A stretch of DNA of 64,000 bases, from positions 1,439,554 through 1,503,553 of the forward strand of contig NZ_LMDU01000001.1 of the NCBI RefSeq assembly GCF_001425165.1, given 5' to 3'. The notes beneath the pieces are model-generated. The model saw only the letters and a list, made by a program, of their open reading frames with translations. It did no database searches and was not told the origin of the DNA. How positions within the stretch are numbered: the stretch's first letter is position 1; each line of letters begins with the position of its first letter. Made by a program: the position numbers and the translations under genes. Below, one piece after another: positions 32,250 through 40,344 of this stretch. Source of the stretch: Pelomonas sp. Root405. GTDB taxonomy: Bacteria > Pseudomonadota > Gammaproteobacteria > Burkholderiales > Burkholderiaceae_C.

Positions 32250-33368
32250 ATGGCCACGCGCCGCCCGCCGCAGACCGTCTATGTCTTCCAGGGCGGTGGC
32301 GCCCTGGGTGCCTACCAGGCCGGATTCGTCGAGGCGCTGGAGGATGCCAAGTTGCCGCCGGACTGGCTGGTGGGCACGTCCATCGGCGCCATCAACGCGG
32401 CGCTGATCGCCGGCAATGCGCCGGCCGACCGGCTCAAGGCGCTGCGCAGCTTCTGGGACCGCGTCACCCGGCCCGGCTTTGCGCCGCATCTGCCGGCCAG
32501 CCCGTTCACAGCGCTGTGGCAACAGGGGCTGCAGACCTGGCAGACGTTGACGAGCGGCATCCCCGGCTTCTTCAAGCCGCGCGGTCCGCAGGCCTGGGAC
32601 ATGAACCGTCGTGCGCCGCTGACCGAGCTGGGCTTCTACGACACGGCGCCGCTGGCGGCGACGCTGCGCGAGTTGGTCGACTTCGAGCGCATTGCCAAGG
32701 CCGAGACGCGGCTGACGCTGTGCGCCGTCAACGTGCGCAGCGGTGAGCTGGCCCTGTTCGACAACCGCGACGGCCGCACCCGCATCGGGCCTGAGCATGT
32801 GATGGCCAGCGGCGCGCTGCCGCCGGGGTTTGCGCCGGTGCAGATCGGCGAGGAAGCCTACTGGGACGGCGGCATCTACAGCAACACGCCGCTGGACGTG
32901 GTGCTGGACGACGCCGAGCGTCGGGACACGCTGTGCTTCATGGTCGACCTGTGGGACGCCAGCGAGGCGGCGCCGCAGACCATGGCGCAGGCGCTGGCGC
33001 GCTACAAGGACATCCAGTACGCCAGCCGCATCCTGGAGCACTTGGGCGACCACGAACGCATGCAGAACCTGCGCCGCGCGCTGCGCCAAGTCGGCCGCAA
33101 GCTCGACGCCAAGACCGCCGCCGAGCCGGCCGTGAAGGAGCTTCTCGCTTTGGGCTGCGATTCGCGCATCGACATCGTCCACCTCGTCATGCGCGCGCTG
33201 GACGGCGAGGACTCCTGGCGCGACATCGATTTCAGCGACAGCCGGCTGCGCGCCCGCTGGGCCGCCGGGCTGAGGGACGGCGGCCGCGTGCTGGCACGCG
33301 CTGCCTGGCGGGAGCCGGTGCAGGACTGCGTCGGCATGCGCGTGCACACGCTGGAAGACGTGGCCTAA
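32250..33368 (+). CDS. patatin-like phospholipase (DUF3734 type)
   Basis: 372 residues. Oxyanion glycine loop QGGGALGAYQAG, nucleophile elbow GTSIG (Ser about residue 44) and the catalytic Asp in YWDGGIYSNTPL: the complete Ser-Asp dyad of patatins. The C-terminal part is the extension typical of the DUF3734 subfamily, which hydrolyses lipids or acyl esters in the cytosol or at the inner membrane. Last gene of the operon that begins at 29903; its stop overlaps the convergent DUF1697 gene by 4 bases. Confidence 0.9.
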   Translation: MATRRPPQTVYVFQGGGALGAYQAGFVEALEDAKLPPDWLVGTSIGAINAALIAGNAPADRLKALRSFWDRVTRPGFAPHLPASPFTALWQQGLQTWQTLTSGIPGFFKPRGPQAWDMNRRAPLTELGFYDTAPLAATLRELVDFERIAKAETRLTLCAVNVRSGELALFDNRDGRTRIGPEHVMASGALPPGFAPVQIGEEAYWDGGIYSNTPLDVVLDDAERRDTLCFMVDLWDASEAAPQTMAQALARYKDIQYASRILEHLGDHERMQNLRRALRQVGRKLDAKTAAEPAVKELLALGCDSRIDIVHLVMRALDGEDSWRDIDFSDSRLRARWAAGLRDGGRVLARAAWREPVQDCVGMRVHTLEDVA

Positions 33369-33880
33369 GCCTGCGCCAACGCGTTCAGCTTCTGGACGGT
33401 GGCCCAGTTGCGTGTGGTGCCCGCTTCGCCGAGCTTCTTGAGCAGCAGCACGGCCGCCTTGCTCTCCAGGATGCCGTTGCCGCACCACAGATAGGCCGCG
33501 TGCGGTGTGACGACATAACGCTCGCCGTTGCCGGCAGTGATGGATTCGGCAGCGGTCAGCGCTCCGGCGTCGGCGGGTATGGCGACAAGCAGCCGGCTCG
33601 GATCGTCGGCCTCGTCGATGCCGTGCGGTGCCGCGATGGCAGCCCATTCGGCGGCGGTCTTCAGAATGACCGCGGCATCCACACCGAGCTTGGCCAGCAC
33701 GGCCGCGCGGATCTTGTCGGCACTGAGCTTCTTCTTGGTATCGAAAATAGCGTTGCCACTGTTCAGCAACGTGCCGACATCGGTCGCACCCAGCTCCGTG
33801 AGCAGCGCCTTCAAGTCGGCCATGGCCAAGCGCTTGGCTTTGCCGACGTTGATGCCGCGCCACAGCGCGACATGGCGCAT
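33365..33880 (-). CDS. DUF1697 family protein
   Basis: 171 residues from the ATG at 33880, which shares a base with the peptidase stop (TGATG on the minus strand). MRHVALWRGINVGKAKRLAMADL and LLNSGNAIF are the hallmark of DUF1697, a small cytosolic family with no assigned function. Co-transcribed with the oligopeptidase gene. Confidence 0.88.
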   Translation of the reverse strand: MRHVALWRGINVGKAKRLAMADLKALLTELGATDVGTLLNSGNAIFDTKKKLSADKIRAAVLAKLGVDAAVILKTAAEWAAIAAPHGIDEADDPSRLLVAIPADAGALTAAESITAGNGERYVVTPHAAYLWCGNGILESKAAVLLLKKLGEAGTTRNWATVQKLNALAQA

Positions 33881-35877
33881 CAGCTCATGCCCTGGTGGCG
33901 CAGCAGCGCATCGATCTTGGGTTCGCGGCCGCGGAAGGCCTTGAAGTTGTCGATGGCGTCGCGGGCGCCGCCTTGCTCCAGCACTTCGGTCAGGAAGCGC
34001 TTGCCGGTCGCGGGGTTGAACACGCCTTCCTCCTCGAAGGCGCTCCAGGCGTCGGCGCTGAGCAGCTCTGCCCACTTGTAGCTGTAGTAGCCGGCCGCGT
34101 AGCCACCCGCAAAGACGTGCGAGAAGCTGTGCTGGAAGCGGTTGAAGGCCGGCGGGATCAGCACGGCGACTTCGGCGCGAACCTCGTCCAGCACCTTCTG
34201 CACATCGGCTTCAGATCCCGGCTCACCGTGCAGGCGCATGTCGAACAGCGCGAACTCGATCTGGCGCAGCGTCATCAGACCGCTCTGGAAATTCTTGGCC
34301 GCGATCATCTTGTCGAACAGCTCGCGTGGCAGCGGCTCGCCGCTGTCGACATGGCCGCTCAACTGCTGCAGCACGTCCCATTCCCAGCAGAAGTTCTCCA
34401 TGAACTGGCTGGGCAGCTCGACGGCGTCCCATTCGACACCGGAGATGCCCGACACGCCCAGGTCGTTCACCTGGGTGAGCATGTGGTGCAGGCCGTGCCC
34501 GAACTCGTGGAACAGGGTGATGACGTCGTCGTGGGTCAGCAGCGCCGGCTTGTCGCCAACAGGGCTGGCGAAGTTGCAGACGAGTTGCGCGACCGGCGTC
34601 TGTTGTTCACCGCCCGGCTTGAGCCAGCGGGCACGTACCTCGTCCATCCAGGCGCCGGGGCGCTTGCCATTGCGGGCGTAGAGGTCGAGGTAGAACTGCG
34701 CGATGAGTTGGCCGCCGCGGCGCAGCTCATAGAACTTGACGCTGTCGTGCCAGACCGAGGCTTTCGCTTCGGTGATGCTGACGTCGAACAGGCGCTCGAT
34801 GATGCTGAACAAGCCAGCGACGACCTTGGGCGCGGTGAAGTACTGCTTCACCGTCTGGTCGCTGAAGGCGTAGCGGGCTTCCTTGAGCTTCTCGCTCCAG
34901 TACGAAACATCCCAGCTTTCCAGCGGCTGGCCGTTGGCGAACTCGCGCAATTCGGCGAGGTCCTTCTCGGCGAAGGGGCGGGCGCGCTTGGCCAGGTCGC
35001 GCAGAAAGGTTTTCACTTCGTCCGGCGATGACGCCATCTTGGGCGCAAGCGACACCTCGGCGAAGCTGGCATAGCCGAGCAGCTTGGCTTCTTCCTGGCG
35101 CAGCGCGACGATCTCGCGCATGGCGGCGGTGTTGTCCAGCTCGGGCTTGCCGAACTCACTCGCGCGTGTCACGTAAGCGCGGTAGAGCTTCTCGCGCAGC
35201 GCGCGGTTGTCGGCGTACTGCATGACGGGCAGGTAGACCGGGAAGTGCAGCGTCAGCTTGTGGCCGCCGTCGTCGAGCCTGGTGGCGTCCAGCACGTCCT
35301 GCGGCACGCCGGCCAGTTCGTCAGCGCTGGCGATGTAGCTCCAGCCGTCAGTGGCGTCCAGCACATGCTCGCTGAACTGCTGCTGCAGCTCTGCGCTGCG
35401 CTCCTGGATGGCCGCATAGCGTTCGCGCGCTTCGCCCTGAAGCTCGGCGCCTGACAGCACGAAGTTGCGGATGGCGTGCTTGAGCAACTGCTGGCGCGGG
35501 GCGCTCAACGAGGCGCCCTGCGCCGCCAGCACGGCCTTGTACTTGGCGAACAGCGCCTCGTTGGCGCCCATCGCGGTGCTGAACTCGGTGACGGCCGGCA
35601 GCATGGCGTTGTAGGCCTCGCGCAGCGCCGGCGTGTCGGCCACGGCGTTCAGGTGGCCCACAGCGCCCCAGGCTGTGCCGAAATGCTCCGTGGCCGTGTC
35701 GAGGATGCGGGAAAGCGCGTCGTAGTCGGCCGGCGTCTCGGGCCTGGTTGCTTCATCGAGCGCGGCCTGGGCGGCGGCGAGCAGCTCTGTGATGGCAGGC
35801 TGCACGTGTTCCGGCTGGATGGCCGCGAAGTCGGGCAGGGCGGCGGTGGAGAGCAAAGGGTTCGTCATTTCAGCCAT
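33880..35877 (-). CDS. prlC: oligopeptidase A (M3 family metallopeptidase)
   Basis: 665 residues, close to E. coli OpdA/PrlC (680). The M3 zinc motif HEFGHGLHHML lies around residue 455, and the substrate-binding C-terminal region contains HVFAGGYAAGYYSYKWAE, diagnostic of this family. It is a cytosolic endopeptidase that degrades short peptides, including cleaved signal peptides. Start at 35877 has AGG 8 bases upstream; an ATG three codons later is also possible. The gene lies downstream of folD on the same strand. Confidence 0.93.
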   Translation of the reverse strand: MAEMTNPLLSTAALPDFAAIQPEHVQPAITELLAAAQAALDEATRPETPADYDALSRILDTATEHFGTAWGAVGHLNAVADTPALREAYNAMLPAVTEFSTAMGANEALFAKYKAVLAAQGASLSAPRQQLLKHAIRNFVLSGAELQGEARERYAAIQERSAELQQQFSEHVLDATDGWSYIASADELAGVPQDVLDATRLDDGGHKLTLHFPVYLPVMQYADNRALREKLYRAYVTRASEFGKPELDNTAAMREIVALRQEEAKLLGYASFAEVSLAPKMASSPDEVKTFLRDLAKRARPFAEKDLAELREFANGQPLESWDVSYWSEKLKEARYAFSDQTVKQYFTAPKVVAGLFSIIERLFDVSITEAKASVWHDSVKFYELRRGGQLIAQFYLDLYARNGKRPGAWMDEVRARWLKPGGEQQTPVAQLVCNFASPVGDKPALLTHDDVITLFHEFGHGLHHMLTQVNDLGVSGISGVEWDAVELPSQFMENFCWEWDVLQQLSGHVDSGEPLPRELFDKMIAAKNFQSGLMTLRQIEFALFDMRLHGEPGSEADVQKVLDEVRAEVAVLIPPAFNRFQHSFSHVFAGGYAAGYYSYKWAELLSADAWSAFEEEGVFNPATGKRFLTEVLEQGGARDAIDNFKAFRGREPKIDALLRHQGMS

Positions 35878-35949
35878 GTGTTGCGCCTACGGTGAATTTC
35901 AAGCTGGCCCGCGCGAGCGAGGCCGGTCATCGCGCGGCTGCCGTGGAAC

Positions 35950-36000
35950 CGGCTTTGCCGGGCCACTGGCAGCGCCCCCTCGAAGGGGGCCGGCAAAGCG
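35950..36000. repeat. nested-hairpin intergenic repeat
   Basis: A 10-bp stem (GCTTTGCCGG at 35952-35961 with CCGGCAAAGC at 35990-35999) encloses a second hairpin CCCCCT-CGA-AGGGGG (35975-35989). It lies 13 bases after the folD stop. There is no U-tract, so it is more like a REP/BIME-type element than a simple terminator. Confidence 0.6.
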
Positions 36001-36012
36001 GGTAGGAGGTGG

Positions 36013-36864
36013 TCAGTTTCTGCTGCGTTCCGCCGATTCAAGCGTATTGACCAGCAACATGGCAATCGTCATCGGGCCGACCCCGCCTGGGACGGGGGTT
36101 ATCCAGCCGGCCACTTCCTTGACGGCGTCGAAATCCACATCGCCGCAGAGCTTGCCCTCGTCATTGCGGTTGATGCCGACGTCGATGACGACCGCACCAG
36201 GCTTGACCATGTCGGCCGTCAGCATGTTGCGCCGGCCGACGGCGGCCACGACGACGTCGGCCTGGCGGGTGTGGTGTCCGATGTCGGCCGTGGCGCTATG
36301 GCAGACCGTGACGGTGGCATTGGCCTGCAGCAGCAGCAGGGCCATCGGCTTGCCGACGGTGTTGCTGCGGCCGATGACGACCGCATGCTTGCCACGCAGG
36401 TCGAAGCCGGTGCTTTCGATGAGCTTCATGCAGCCATAGGGCGTGCAGGGACGAAAGCCGGGCAGCTGCGTCATCAGCTCGCCGGCGCTCAGCGTCGAGT
36501 AGCCGTCCACGTCCTTGGTGGTGGCGATGGCCTCGATGACCTTGTGCGGGTCGATGTGCTTGGGCAGTGGCATCTGCACCAGGATGCCGTGGATGCTGGG
36601 ATCGTTGTTGAGCGCATCAATGCGGGCCAGCAGGGCGGCCTCGCTGAAGTTCGCCTCGTACTTCTCCAGCACCGAGTGCAGGCCGGCGTCGGCGCAGGCC
36701 TTGACCTTGTTGCGCACGTAGACGTGGCTGGCCGGGTCGTCGCCGACGATGACGACGGCGAGGCCGGGTTGCACACCCTTGGCGGTCAGCGCCGCAGCGC
36801 GGGTGGCGACTTCGGCGCGGATGGACTTGGAGAGGGCGAGGCCGTCGATCAGTTGGGCGGTCAT
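36013..36864 (-). CDS. folD: bifunctional methylenetetrahydrofolate dehydrogenase/cyclohydrolase
   Basis: 283 residues, the normal length of Fol[15 protein letters not shown] carries the catalytic Lys and Tyr region; [28 protein letters not shown] (NADP site) and [15 protein letters not shown] are all present. The enzyme interconverts 5,10-methylene-, 5,10-methenyl- and 10-formyl-tetrahydrofolate in one-carbon metabolism. Confidence 0.97.
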   Translation of the reverse strand: MTAQLIDGLALSKSIRAEVATRAAALTAKGVQPGLAVVIVGDDPASHVYVRNKVKACADAGLHSVLEKYEANFSEAALLARIDALNNDPSIHGILVQMPLPKHIDPHKVIEAIATTKDVDGYSTLSAGELMTQLPGFRPCTPYGCMKLIESTGFDLRGKHAVVIGRSNTVGKPMALLLLQANATVTVCHSATADIGHHTRQADVVVAAVGRRNMLTADMVKPGAVVIDVGINRNDEGKLCGDVDFDAVKEVAGWITPVPGGVGPMTIAMLLVNTLESAERSRN

Positions 36865-36895
36865 GGCAGGCTATTCGGTGAAGCTGAAGTCAGAA

Positions 36896-36924
36896 AGCAA
36901 AAAGCCGCTGAGGGTTCAGCGGCC
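36896..36924 (-). terminator. Rho-independent terminator of the FixJ-like gene
   Basis: Stem GCCGCTGA (36904-36911) and TCAGCGGC (36916-36923) with a 4-base loop; on the minus strand it is followed by TTTTTGC. It lies 20 bases after the response-regulator stop and before folD, so it separates the two units. Confidence 0.85.
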
Positions 36925-36943
36925 TTTCGGTAGGGCAGGGGGC

Positions 36944-37567
36944 TCAAGCCTTGGCGGTCGCGCCCAAGGCAATCTTGAGCAGGTCCGCCACCGTGTTGGC
37001 GTTGAGCTTTTCCATGATGTTGGCGCGGTGCGCCTCCACCGTCTTGATGCTGATGCCGAGGTCGTCGGCGATCTGCTTGTTCAGACGACCCGCCACGATG
37101 CGTTCCAGCACTTGGGCCTCGCGCGTCGTCAGGCGGGCCAGCAGCGCGTCGCGGCTGGCGGCTTCCTGGTGGCTGGAGAAGGCCTCGCGGGCCTGGTCGA
37201 GCATGCGCTCCACCAGCGCCAGCAGCTCTTCTTCCTTGAAGGGCTTCTCGATGAAGTCCATCGCGCCCTTCTTCATCGTCTGCACCGCCATCGGCACGTC
37301 GCCGTGGCCGGTGATGAAGACGATGGGCAGGGGGCTCTTGCGCTCAATGAGGCGATCCTGCAGCTCCAGGCCGGTCATGCCATCCATGCGGATGTCGGCG
37401 ATCAGGCAGGCGACTTCGCGCGGGTCGTAGCGCGCGAGGAAGGATTCCGCGGAGTCAAAGCACTTGACCCGGTAGTCCTTGCCTTCAAGCAGCCATTGCA
37501 GGGAATCGCGGACTGCTTCATCGTCATCGACGACGTAGACGTTGCCCTTCTTCGGGATCAAGCTCAT
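36944..37567 (-). CDS. FixJ-family response regulator
   Basis: 207 residues. Receiver with VVDDDEAVRDS, acceptor D58 in LIADIRMDGM, switch Thr in FITGHGDVPMAV and Lys in FIEKPF; then a LuxR-type helix-turn-helix (TTREAQVLERIVAGRLNKQIADDL). The GHGDVP motif is typical of FixJ/TtrR/DctR-type regulators. Its start overlaps the kinase stop by 4 bases, so the pair is coupled. Because the kinase gene is divergent from aceE, control of the pyruvate dehydrogenase operon is a reasonable guess. Confidence 0.93.
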   Translation of the reverse strand: MSLIPKKGNVYVVDDDEAVRDSLQWLLEGKDYRVKCFDSAESFLARYDPREVACLIADIRMDGMTGLELQDRLIERKSPLPIVFITGHGDVPMAVQTMKKGAMDFIEKPFKEEELLALVERMLDQAREAFSSHQEAASRDALLARLTTREAQVLERIVAGRLNKQIADDLGISIKTVEAHRANIMEKLNANTVADLLKIALGATAKA

Positions 37568-40164
37568 GGTGTGGTGGGTTCAGTTCTCTGAGCGCTGCCG
37601 GCAGGACCGTTGGCGGGATCGGAACGCAGGTGTTCCGAGGTGATCGTGACTGGGATCGTGAAGGCGAATCGGCAGCCGACGACCAAGGAGCCATTGTAGA
37701 GGTTCTCGGCTTTTATCCGGCCCTGGTGGGACTCCACGATAGACCGGCATAACCCTAATCCGATGCCCAGCCCGTCGGCCTTGGTGGAGAAGAACGCCTC
37801 GTACATGCGGGCCAGCACCTCATCGGGCAAACCCGGGCCCATGTCAGTGACCGAGAACTCGATCTGGCCGCCCAGCTCGGCGCTGTGCTTGGGGATGACG
37901 CGCAGTTCGATGTGGCGGCGGGAGGTCGGCAGCGAGGCGTTGTCGATGGCCTCGGCGGCGTTCTTGAGCAGGTTCATCAACACCTGCTCGATGAGGATGG
38001 GGTCGACCATCATCTGCGGCAGGCGCTGGGCCACGTAGGTGTGGATGGCGACGCTGCGGCGGCGCAGCTCGATGCCGGCCAGTTCCACCGCGTCCTCGAC
38101 GATGTCGGCGGCGTTGGCTGGCTGGCGCTGCGGCTCGCTGCGCTTCACGAAGTTGCGGATGCGGTGAATGATCTGACCCGCCCGCTCGGCCTGCTTGGCG
38201 GTCTTGGTCAGCGCCGCCATCAGCGCTTCCTTGTCGATGCTGTCGGCGCGCACCCGGCTGACCATGCCGTTGCAGTAGTTCGTAATGGCAGTCAGCGGCT
38301 GGTTCAGCTCATGCGCCACGCTGGAGGCCATCTCGCCCATGGTCATCAGGCGGCTGGTGACCTGCGCCTTGTCGGCCTGCAGCGCCGCTTGCGCCTCGGC
38401 GTGGCGGCGCATGGTGATGTCGGTGGCGATCAGCATCTGCGCCAGCCGGCCGTCCGTCCACTGCAGATAGCGCGCGCGCACGTCGAACCACATGGCCAGC
38501 GATTCGACATAGACCTCGCGCGGGTCGGAGCCGACGTCGGTCAGCGCCTCGGCGGGCAGCCCGGAGTAGTCGTCGACCTCATCGGCGCCGTCGTCCGGGC
38601 CACCGCCCCGGCTGGTCGTGCCGAGCAGGTGGCCGCCGGCCAGCAAGGCATGTCCGGCCGGATCGGCGCCGAACCAGAGGCGGTAGCTGCGGTTGGCGAA
38701 CAGCAGCTCGGGTGGCTGCACCGACAGCACCGACACGGCGGCGTCCAGGCCTTCCAGCACGGTCGTGAAGCGCTCGTGCGAGGCCGAGAGCTGGTCGCGC
38801 ACGCGCTTGGCCTCGGTGATGTTGGTCATCGAGGTCATCCAGCCGGTCTGCTTGCCCTTGGTGTCGACCAGCGGCGAGACGTAGACGCGGGCGTCGAAGG
38901 CCGAGCCGTCCTTGCGCGCAATCTTCACTTCGACGCCGCCCGACGGGCTGCGGCCCTGCAGCTCCTGCTGCAGCAGGCGCGCGTTTTCCTCGCGGCGGTC
39001 GGCCGGCCAGAAGGGGTAGGGCGGGGTGCGTCCGACGAGGTCGGCCTCCGAGAACCCCGTCATCGCGCAGAAGGCCGGGTTCACGTAGGTGATGCGCGTG
39101 TCCATGTCCATGGCGCGCATGCCGGTCAGCATGGAGTTCTCCATCGCCCGGCGGAAGTTGGTCTCCAGCGTCAGCGCGTTCTGGATCTGCGTGCGCCGGC
39201 GCATGTGGCGCCAGGTGCCCAGCAGCATCCACACCGTCATGCCGGCCAGCGCCAGCACCAGCCAGAACAGCGCGTTGTTGATCAGGCCGATGGAGGTGCG
39301 CCAGCCCTGGCCGCGCAGCACCAGGCCGTTGAGGGCCGGCGCCAGCGGTACGTCATGCAGCAGCGAAGCGCGGCGCAAGACCTGGCCCGGCATGGGCGTG
39401 ACGGTGCTGCTGACGACCTGGTCGCGGGCGTCCAGCACGGCGATGCTGTGGCGGGTGGCCACTTCGCTGGGCACGTAGTAGCGCAGCAAGGCCTCGACGG
39501 TGTATTCGGCGATCAGCACGCCGACGAAGCCGCCGCGGTCGATCAGCGGGATGTGCAACTGGAAGACGGTGACGCCGTTGGCGTCGGTGAACGGCGGCGA
39601 GTAGACCGGCTGGCGGCGGTCCTTGGCCGCCTCGAAGGCGATGGCCGCGGCGTTGGACTGGTTGGGCATCGGCATGGACGGGTCGTTGCCGTGGGCCGAC
39701 ATCAGCCCATCGGCCTGGAACCCGGCCGCGCCGACGCTGCTGCGCCGCTCGCGCCGGTTGCTGAGCCAGGTCACATGGGTCAGCTCGGGTCGCTCGCGCG
39801 CAAAGGCCTGAGCCTGCGCTGAGAACTCATGGGTGTCGATCTGCCGCGTGACGACCTCGCGCGCGATGCGCACAAGCTGCTCCTGGTTCTCGATCAGGCG
39901 CAGGCGGATCTGCTGCTGGGCGATCTCGGTGTCACGCTTGACGGACTCGCTCTCGCGTTCGATCTCTTCATTGCGCAGGTACCAGAAGGCCGAAATGATG
40001 GCCGCCAGGAAGAGCAGCACCGAGATCAGCGGGCCCAATGTGGCCAGCCGGTCCTGGCGCGAGGGTGATTGCCGGAACCACCAGGTGGCCACCAGACGGC
40101 GCCACGGCGCGAGGAGGCGCTGCCGGCGTGTGCGGGTCTCGGGAACGTGCGGATCGAGGGCCAT
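37564..40164 (-). CDS. PAS-containing FixL/DctB-like sensor histidine kinase
   Basis: 866 residues from the ATG at 40164; an in-frame GTG at 40194 is the alternative. Membrane helix about 45-65, a large periplasmic domain to about 310 (double-Cache-like, with YSPPFTDANGVTVFQLHIPL), a second membrane helix (about 320-340), PAS with ENSMLTGMRAMDMD, a second PAS-like domain, HisKA with H618 in SVAHELNQPLTAITN, and HATPase with NLLKNAAEAIDNA and GLGIGLGLCRSIVE. The periplasmic domain suggests sensing of a small molecule such as a carboxylic acid (inference). Confidence 0.92.
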   Translation of the reverse strand: MALDPHVPETRTRRQRLLAPWRRLVATWWFRQSPSRQDRLATLGPLISVLLFLAAIISAFWYLRNEEIERESESVKRDTEIAQQQIRLRLIENQEQLVRIAREVVTRQIDTHEFSAQAQAFARERPELTHVTWLSNRRERRSSVGAAGFQADGLMSAHGNDPSMPMPNQSNAAAIAFEAAKDRRQPVYSPPFTDANGVTVFQLHIPLIDRGGFVGVLIAEYTVEALLRYYVPSEVATRHSIAVLDARDQVVSSTVTPMPGQVLRRASLLHDVPLAPALNGLVLRGQGWRTSIGLINNALFWLVLALAGMTVWMLLGTWRHMRRRTQIQNALTLETNFRRAMENSMLTGMRAMDMDTRITYVNPAFCAMTGFSEADLVGRTPPYPFWPADRREENARLLQQELQGRSPSGGVEVKIARKDGSAFDARVYVSPLVDTKGKQTGWMTSMTNITEAKRVRDQLSASHERFTTVLEGLDAAVSVLSVQPPELLFANRSYRLWFGADPAGHALLAGGHLLGTTSRGGGPDDGADEVDDYSGLPAEALTDVGSDPREVYVESLAMWFDVRARYLQWTDGRLAQMLIATDITMRRHAEAQAALQADKAQVTSRLMTMGEMASSVAHELNQPLTAITNYCNGMVSRVRADSIDKEALMAALTKTAKQAERAGQIIHRIRNFVKRSEPQRQPANAADIVEDAVELAGIELRRRSVAIHTYVAQRLPQMMVDPILIEQVLMNLLKNAAEAIDNASLPTSRRHIELRVIPKHSAELGGQIEFSVTDMGPGLPDEVLARMYEAFFSTKADGLGIGLGLCRSIVESHQGRIKAENLYNGSLVVGCRFAFTIPVTITSEHLRSDPANGPAGSAQRTEPTTP

Positions 40165-40194
40165 CGCCAAATTATCCGGGGCGGCGGCGGCCAC

Positions 40195-40344
40195 GGTAAT
40201 TTCATAATAAGAAATCGTCTCGCGCCATTTGGGAGCTGGTCAGCCTTGTGAGACACTCCGCCCGCTCGCGGCCCCTGCGTCCGCACTCGCCCTTGTAGAA
40301 CACCCCGCTGCCCGCCAGAGGCGGCACTTGAAGGAGACACGGCC
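40195..40344. promoter_or_regulatory. divergent promoter region of kinase and aceE
   Basis: About 150 bases between the kinase and aceE starts. The kinase-proximal 30 bases are AT-rich (TTTCATAATAAGAAATC) and stand out from the GC-rich context, as expected for promoter DNA. An AAGGAG ribosome site for aceE lies at 40331-40336. No PdhR-type ATTGGTnnnACCAAT site occurs here. Confidence 0.5.
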
